Shown piece after piece: positions 60,989 to 64,000 of a DNA stretch of 64,000 nt. The translations under genes were made by a program, and so were the position numbers. Numbering within the stretch: position 1 is the first letter of the stretch; every line of letters begins with the position of its first letter. The notes under the pieces were generated by a model. That model was not told the DNA's origin and did not search any database. It worked only from the letters and a program-made list of their open reading frames with translations. Source of the stretch: Neobacillus sp. FSL H8-0543 (lineage in GTDB: Bacteria > Bacillota > Bacilli > Bacillales > Cytobacillaceae); NCBI RefSeq assembly GCF_038592905.1, contig NZ_CP151943.1, forward strand, positions 3,360,501 to 3,424,500. Reading direction: 5' to 3'.

Positions 60989-61015
60989 GAGCAGTTCTCT
61001 TAAGGAGAACTGCTC
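60989..61015 (-). terminator. Terminator of the aminopeptidase gene
   Basis: GAGCAGTTCTC pairs perfectly with GAGAACTGCTC. The T-run on the minus strand is short (CTTTC). Confidence 0.75.
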
Positions 61016-61032
61016 AGGTCCACATGATGCGA

Positions 61033-62265
61033 TTAAAATGCCCAGTTTCCACTTCTAAATACGGGTTCTGTTTTTCCATCAGCAGTAATTCCATCGATGT
61101 CCATATCAGGAGAGCCAATCATAAAATCAACATGGGTAAGACTTTCATTTAGCCCATTTTCCTTCAACTCTTCAGGGGACATCTCCTTACCACCTTCAAT
61201 ACAGAAAGCGTAGGCACTGCCAATCGCTAAATGGTTTGATGCATTTTCATCAAATAAGGTGTTAAAGAAAAGGACATTTGATTGGGAAATCGGTGAATTA
61301 TAAGGAACAAGAGCGACTTCACCAAGATAAAGGGAGCCTTCGTCTGTTTCCACAAGGCGTTTTAAGATTTCTTCGCCTTCTTTTGCTTTATATCCAACAA
61401 TTTTTCCATTCTCAAAGGTAATCGAGAACCGATCAATAATATTACCGCCATAGCTAAGTGGCTTTGTGCTTGCGACCGTTCCATTTACGCCAGTCCGATA
61501 GGGAACCGTGAAAACTTCTTCTGTCGGCATATTAGCCATAAATTCAGTGCCTTTTTCATTGACACTACCTGCACCAACCCAAAGATGATTCTTCGGAAGT
61601 TCAATGGTTAGGTCTGTCCCTGGAGCAGTATAGTGAAGCTTTTGATAGCGTTTTTCGTTTAAATAACTGACCTTTTCATGAAGGTTTTCGTTATGTACTT
61701 TCCAAGCTTCCACTGGGTTTTCAACATCAACACGAGTGGCTTTAAAAATTGCCTCCCAAAGTAGGTCCACTTGCTTTTCGCTTGGTGCATCCGGGAAAAC
61801 CATAGCAGCCCATGCTGGTGATGGAACGGCAATTACTGTCCAGCTCACCTTATCTGATTGAGCCATTTGCCGATACTTAGCTAACGCTGTTCCAGCAGCT
61901 TTTTGGAAGTTTGCAATACGATCAGGATTCACACCTTTTAATAAGTCTGGACTTGCAGAAAGGACCGCCATAAATGCAGCTCCATTTTCAGCTAGTTCCA
62001 CCGTTTCGTTCGCACGATGGGCGGGATACTCGGTAAAGGCTTCATCTGGAGCTAAATCGTATTTTGTTCTAGAAACCACATCATCAGACCAGTTAACAAT
62101 TACATTTTTTGCTCCAGTCTCATAAGCACTTTTGACCACAAGACGGACAAATTCCGCCGCATCTAGGGTTGCATTGACCACTAAGGTTTGGCCTTTCTGT
62201 ACATTTACTCCGACTTTAACGGCAAGTTCTGCATATTTTTGAAGGTTTTTTTGAAATTCACTCAT
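61033..62265 (-). CDS. Aminopeptidase, M29 family (AmpS/PepS-like)
   Basis: This 410-residue metallopeptidase has the M29 features: the N-terminal domain (VVNATLDAAEFVRLVVKSAYETGAKNVIVNW), MANMPTEEVFTVPYRTGVNGTV near residue 245, LGEVALVP near 315, and the final metal ligands in NESLTHVDFMIGS. It removes N-terminal residues from peptides with a two-metal centre. The length is normal. The start follows a GGGAGA-type site. Confidence 0.93.
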   Translation of the reverse strand: MSEFQKNLQKYAELAVKVGVNVQKGQTLVVNATLDAAEFVRLVVKSAYETGAKNVIVNWSDDVVSRTKYDLAPDEAFTEYPAHRANETVELAENGAAFMAVLSASPDLLKGVNPDRIANFQKAAGTALAKYRQMAQSDKVSWTVIAVPSPAWAAMVFPDAPSEKQVDLLWEAIFKATRVDVENPVEAWKVHNENLHEKVSYLNEKRYQKLHYTAPGTDLTIELPKNHLWVGAGSVNEKGTEFMANMPTEEVFTVPYRTGVNGTVASTKPLSYGGNIIDRFSITFENGKIVGYKAKEGEEILKRLVETDEGSLYLGEVALVPYNSPISQSNVLFFNTLFDENASNHLAIGSAYAFCIEGGKEMSPEELKENGLNESLTHVDFMIGSPDMDIDGITADGKTEPVFRSGNWAF

Positions 62266-62352
62266 ATTATTAGTCTCCCTTTTTTCTGAATCTTCATGTT
62301 ATATTGTAGCTTTTTTTAGTAAAAAAAGAAACTTCTAGTGGAGTATTAAAAA

Positions 62353-62377
62353 ACAGTAGAACATTATCTCTACTGTA
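62353..62377 (-). terminator. Terminator of the 38-residue protein gene
   Basis: Read on the minus strand, ACAGTAGA pairs with TCTACTGT and is followed by TTTTTTA. It overlaps the stop codon of the small gene at 62370-62486. Confidence 0.8.
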
Positions 62378-62486
62378 GTTTGCTGCCATATACTTTTATA
62401 TTTAAATAGATACCTGCTGAAAATACTACGAGAAAAGTAATGATGCCTGACAATGAAGTTGGAGCCATAAATTGTGATAATTCCAC
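62370..62486 (-). CDS. 38-residue single-helix membrane protein
   Basis: A GTG start lies five bases after GGGGTGG. The product is MELSQFMAPTS followed by one membrane helix (GIITFLVVFSAGIYLNI) and a short basic end. A good terminator overlaps the stop codon. I recognise no family. Ribosome-binding site and terminator together support a real small gene. Confidence 0.55.
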   Translation of the reverse strand: MELSQFMAPTSLSGIITFLVVFSAGIYLNIKVYGSKLQ

Positions 62487-62595
62487 TGCTACCACCCCTT
62501 TTTCAATAAAAACGTTTACAAGTTAATTATAAAACTTAAAGAGGTAAATGTGTACAAAATAGCACAAATTAGTGAATATTTTTCGAACAAAAAAA

Positions 62596-62611
62596 GGATC
62601 CATTAGGATCC
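62596..62611 (-). terminator. Short terminator at the end of the MFS gene
   Basis: GGATCC pairs with itself around a four-base loop and is followed on the minus strand by seven T residues. The MFS stop codon sits in the loop. Confidence 0.65.
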
Positions 62612-63871
62612 CATAGAAGCTTTTTTTTCAAAAGAATAAAACATAAGCCAGTATAGTCCAGCACTTACAAGAGCGAGCAGGCTGAGTAAAAAGAATGACC
62701 ATTCATATCCAATTAAAACTGTCAACGGGATAGAAAGAGGGGCGATCGTACGGGCTATTGTGAATCTTAGACTTGCTGCGGCAAAATATTGCCCTCTCAT
62801 ATGGTCTGGGGCAAGTTTGGAAACAAAGCTTTGTTGTATCCCTGCGCCCATTAACTCTGCAAAGGTGAAAATGACCATTGCAAAAATAAATCCCCAGATC
62901 CACTGGGTTTGACTGAAGAGAATCATTGAAATCGCGTAAATAACAGATGAAAAGACAAACACATTTCGTTCCGTAAAGCTGGTCATCCATTTGGTTACAA
63001 AAACAGTTAGCAGAACAACAATTAAGCCATTTTCTGCAAGAATAATCCCGAAGGCTTGCTCGCCTCCGACGGTAAAGGACCAATTCCCAAGTGAAAAGAG
63101 GGTTTGATTGTGGACAACTTCTTTCATATAAACGGGAAACAATAAATCCAATTGCATAAACGTTTGTCCTACTAAAACTCCAGAAATAATAAAGAGAAGG
63201 AAGGTCTTGTCTTTAAAAATTAAGGTGTAATCCTTTAGCTGGTTTTGTAAAAAGTAATACCATTTTCTATCTGCCTGGATGGAATCTTCTTTTTGAACCG
63301 GTGCCGTTTCTCTTGTCCATTTTGCTAAAATAAATCCAATTAAAATACAAGCAAAACCTGCAAACAACAAAAGCTGAAAGCGGTAATCTACATAGAAAAT
63401 CGCCCCTAAAATCGGACCTACTACAACAGCGATATTGGTTGATGTATAGAAGATTGCAAATACATTACTTCGTTCCTTTTCGTTTACGACATCAGCTACC
63501 ATCGCTTGGCTAGCTGGCCAGTAAAATGAGCCAAATACCCCAGCAAATGCAAAGGCAATAAACCCTATCCATGGTGATTGAAGCCATGGGGAACTTGCTG
63601 CTGCAAATACTAAAAAGGAAAGTCCCTGCCCAATGGCAGACAGGACCATCATCCGTTTCCGTCCAAACCGATCGGCACAATAACCGCCCATTAAGTTAGC
63701 AATAACAGAAAAAATCTGTGAAAATACTAATAAAAATCCCGCTTTACTTTTACCAAATTCTTCTGCGAAGTAGATGGTTAAGAAGGGGAAAAACATCCAA
63801 AACGTAATGTTTATCAACGCCTCGCTAAACAAGCGGACCTTTAAATTTGGATCCCAATCTCTAATTCTCAT
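62603..63871 (-). CDS. MFS transporter
   Basis: This 422-residue protein has twelve membrane segments and the loop 2-3 motif GGYCADRFGRKRMMVLSAIG near residue 62, with a motif C-like GPILGAIFY in helix 5. A hydrophilic central loop lies around residues 190-215. It belongs to the drug/metabolite exporter branch; the substrate is unknown. It is monocistronic. The 130 bases after its start to the window end are AT-rich, with nothing I can name. Confidence 0.87.
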   Translation of the reverse strand: MRIRDWDPNLKVRLFSEALINITFWMFFPFLTIYFAEEFGKSKAGFLLVFSQIFSVIANLMGGYCADRFGRKRMMVLSAIGQGLSFLVFAAASSPWLQSPWIGFIAFAFAGVFGSFYWPASQAMVADVVNEKERSNVFAIFYTSTNIAVVVGPILGAIFYVDYRFQLLLFAGFACILIGFILAKWTRETAPVQKEDSIQADRKWYYFLQNQLKDYTLIFKDKTFLLFIISGVLVGQTFMQLDLLFPVYMKEVVHNQTLFSLGNWSFTVGGEQAFGIILAENGLIVVLLTVFVTKWMTSFTERNVFVFSSVIYAISMILFSQTQWIWGFIFAMVIFTFAELMGAGIQQSFVSKLAPDHMRGQYFAAASLRFTIARTIAPLSIPLTVLIGYEWSFFLLSLLALVSAGLYWLMFYSFEKKASMGS

Positions 63872-64000
63872 GATGTATCCCCGTTTCTAAAATTTCTAAC
63901 TTTTCCATCATTTATCATACTATCTCACTATAAATTTATACAAGTAAAAAATAGAGTAGTAAAACTAGATTCATATATGACTACGTGATTAAAGGGACTT

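Noticed and set aside
63872..64000. Right-hand end of the window
   Set aside because: AT-rich sequence upstream of the MFS gene with no gene start, hairpin or clear promoter that I could support.

Overview
The window is AT-rich DNA with tightly packed genes, strong GGAGG ribosome-binding sites, frequent TTG/GTG starts, a T-box leader, an S-box leader and a LiaIHFSR operon. This points to a low-GC Gram-positive, spore-forming bacillus of the Bacillaceae (Neobacillus/Bacillus type is my inference). I see no tRNA, rRNA, phage, intact insertion sequence or CRISPR array. The mobile-like DNA is one family of GC-rich palindromic repeats (four copies or remnants).

Layout. 1-4.9 kb: the 5' end of a D-2-hydroxyacid dehydrogenase, then an acyl-CoA ligase / acyl-CoA dehydrogenase / acyl-CoA ligase operon. 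5-10.7 kb: RecQ helicase, an FNT channel, the radical SAM protein YfkAB and an MFS exporter. 10.7-14.8 kb: a SAM-I riboswitch controlling a three-gene ribose-type ABC importer, probably for a sugar linked to methionine salvage. 15-19.3 kb: a two-part ThrE-type exporter, a possible antisense-strand non-coding RNA, an amidase and a K+ channel. 19.3-21.8 kb: a DUF350 / glutathionylspermidine-synthase-like / lipoprotein cluster and a divergent unknown gene. 21.9-27.3 kb: two membrane histidine kinases, an HD-GYP protein sharing the sensor of the second kinase, a 23-residue Cys/Trp-rich peptide gene and a PqqD-like/M50 membrane protease. The last two form a candidate peptide-maturation (RiPP or signalling) locus.

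27.3-35.5 kb: a nitrate-reduction locus. A NasC-type molybdenum catalytic subunit is combined with a membrane subunit, a four-cluster ferredoxin, a Tat-type Rieske protein and three small proteins. It is followed by an NreABC-like sensory set with an extra PAS kinase. 35.7-41.5 kb: glutaminyl-tRNA synthetase (unusual in bacilli), an oxidoreductase, BrnQ under an Ile T-box, and a NapH-like polyferredoxin. 41.9-48.1 kb: a WG-repeat protein, kynurenine formamidase, a CopC-like protein, and an anaerobic cluster (DUF2249 protein, an FNR regulator with the E. coli cysteine pattern, flavodoxin, HMA protein, MBL hydrolase). FNR-type sites TTGAT-N4-ATCAA lie upstream of three transcription units, two of them at the position expected for class II activation.

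48.2-64 kb: DEAD-box helicase, a YhfW-like Rieske oxidoreductase, a trans-sulfuration enzyme, a LysM-CAP protein, the lia cell-envelope stress operon, a SpoVB-like flippase, an ECF sigma factor, BI-1, MscL, an M29 aminopeptidase, several small membrane proteins and an MFS transporter. The window as a whole suggests a facultative anaerobe able to reduce nitrate, with a rich set of sensor kinases.
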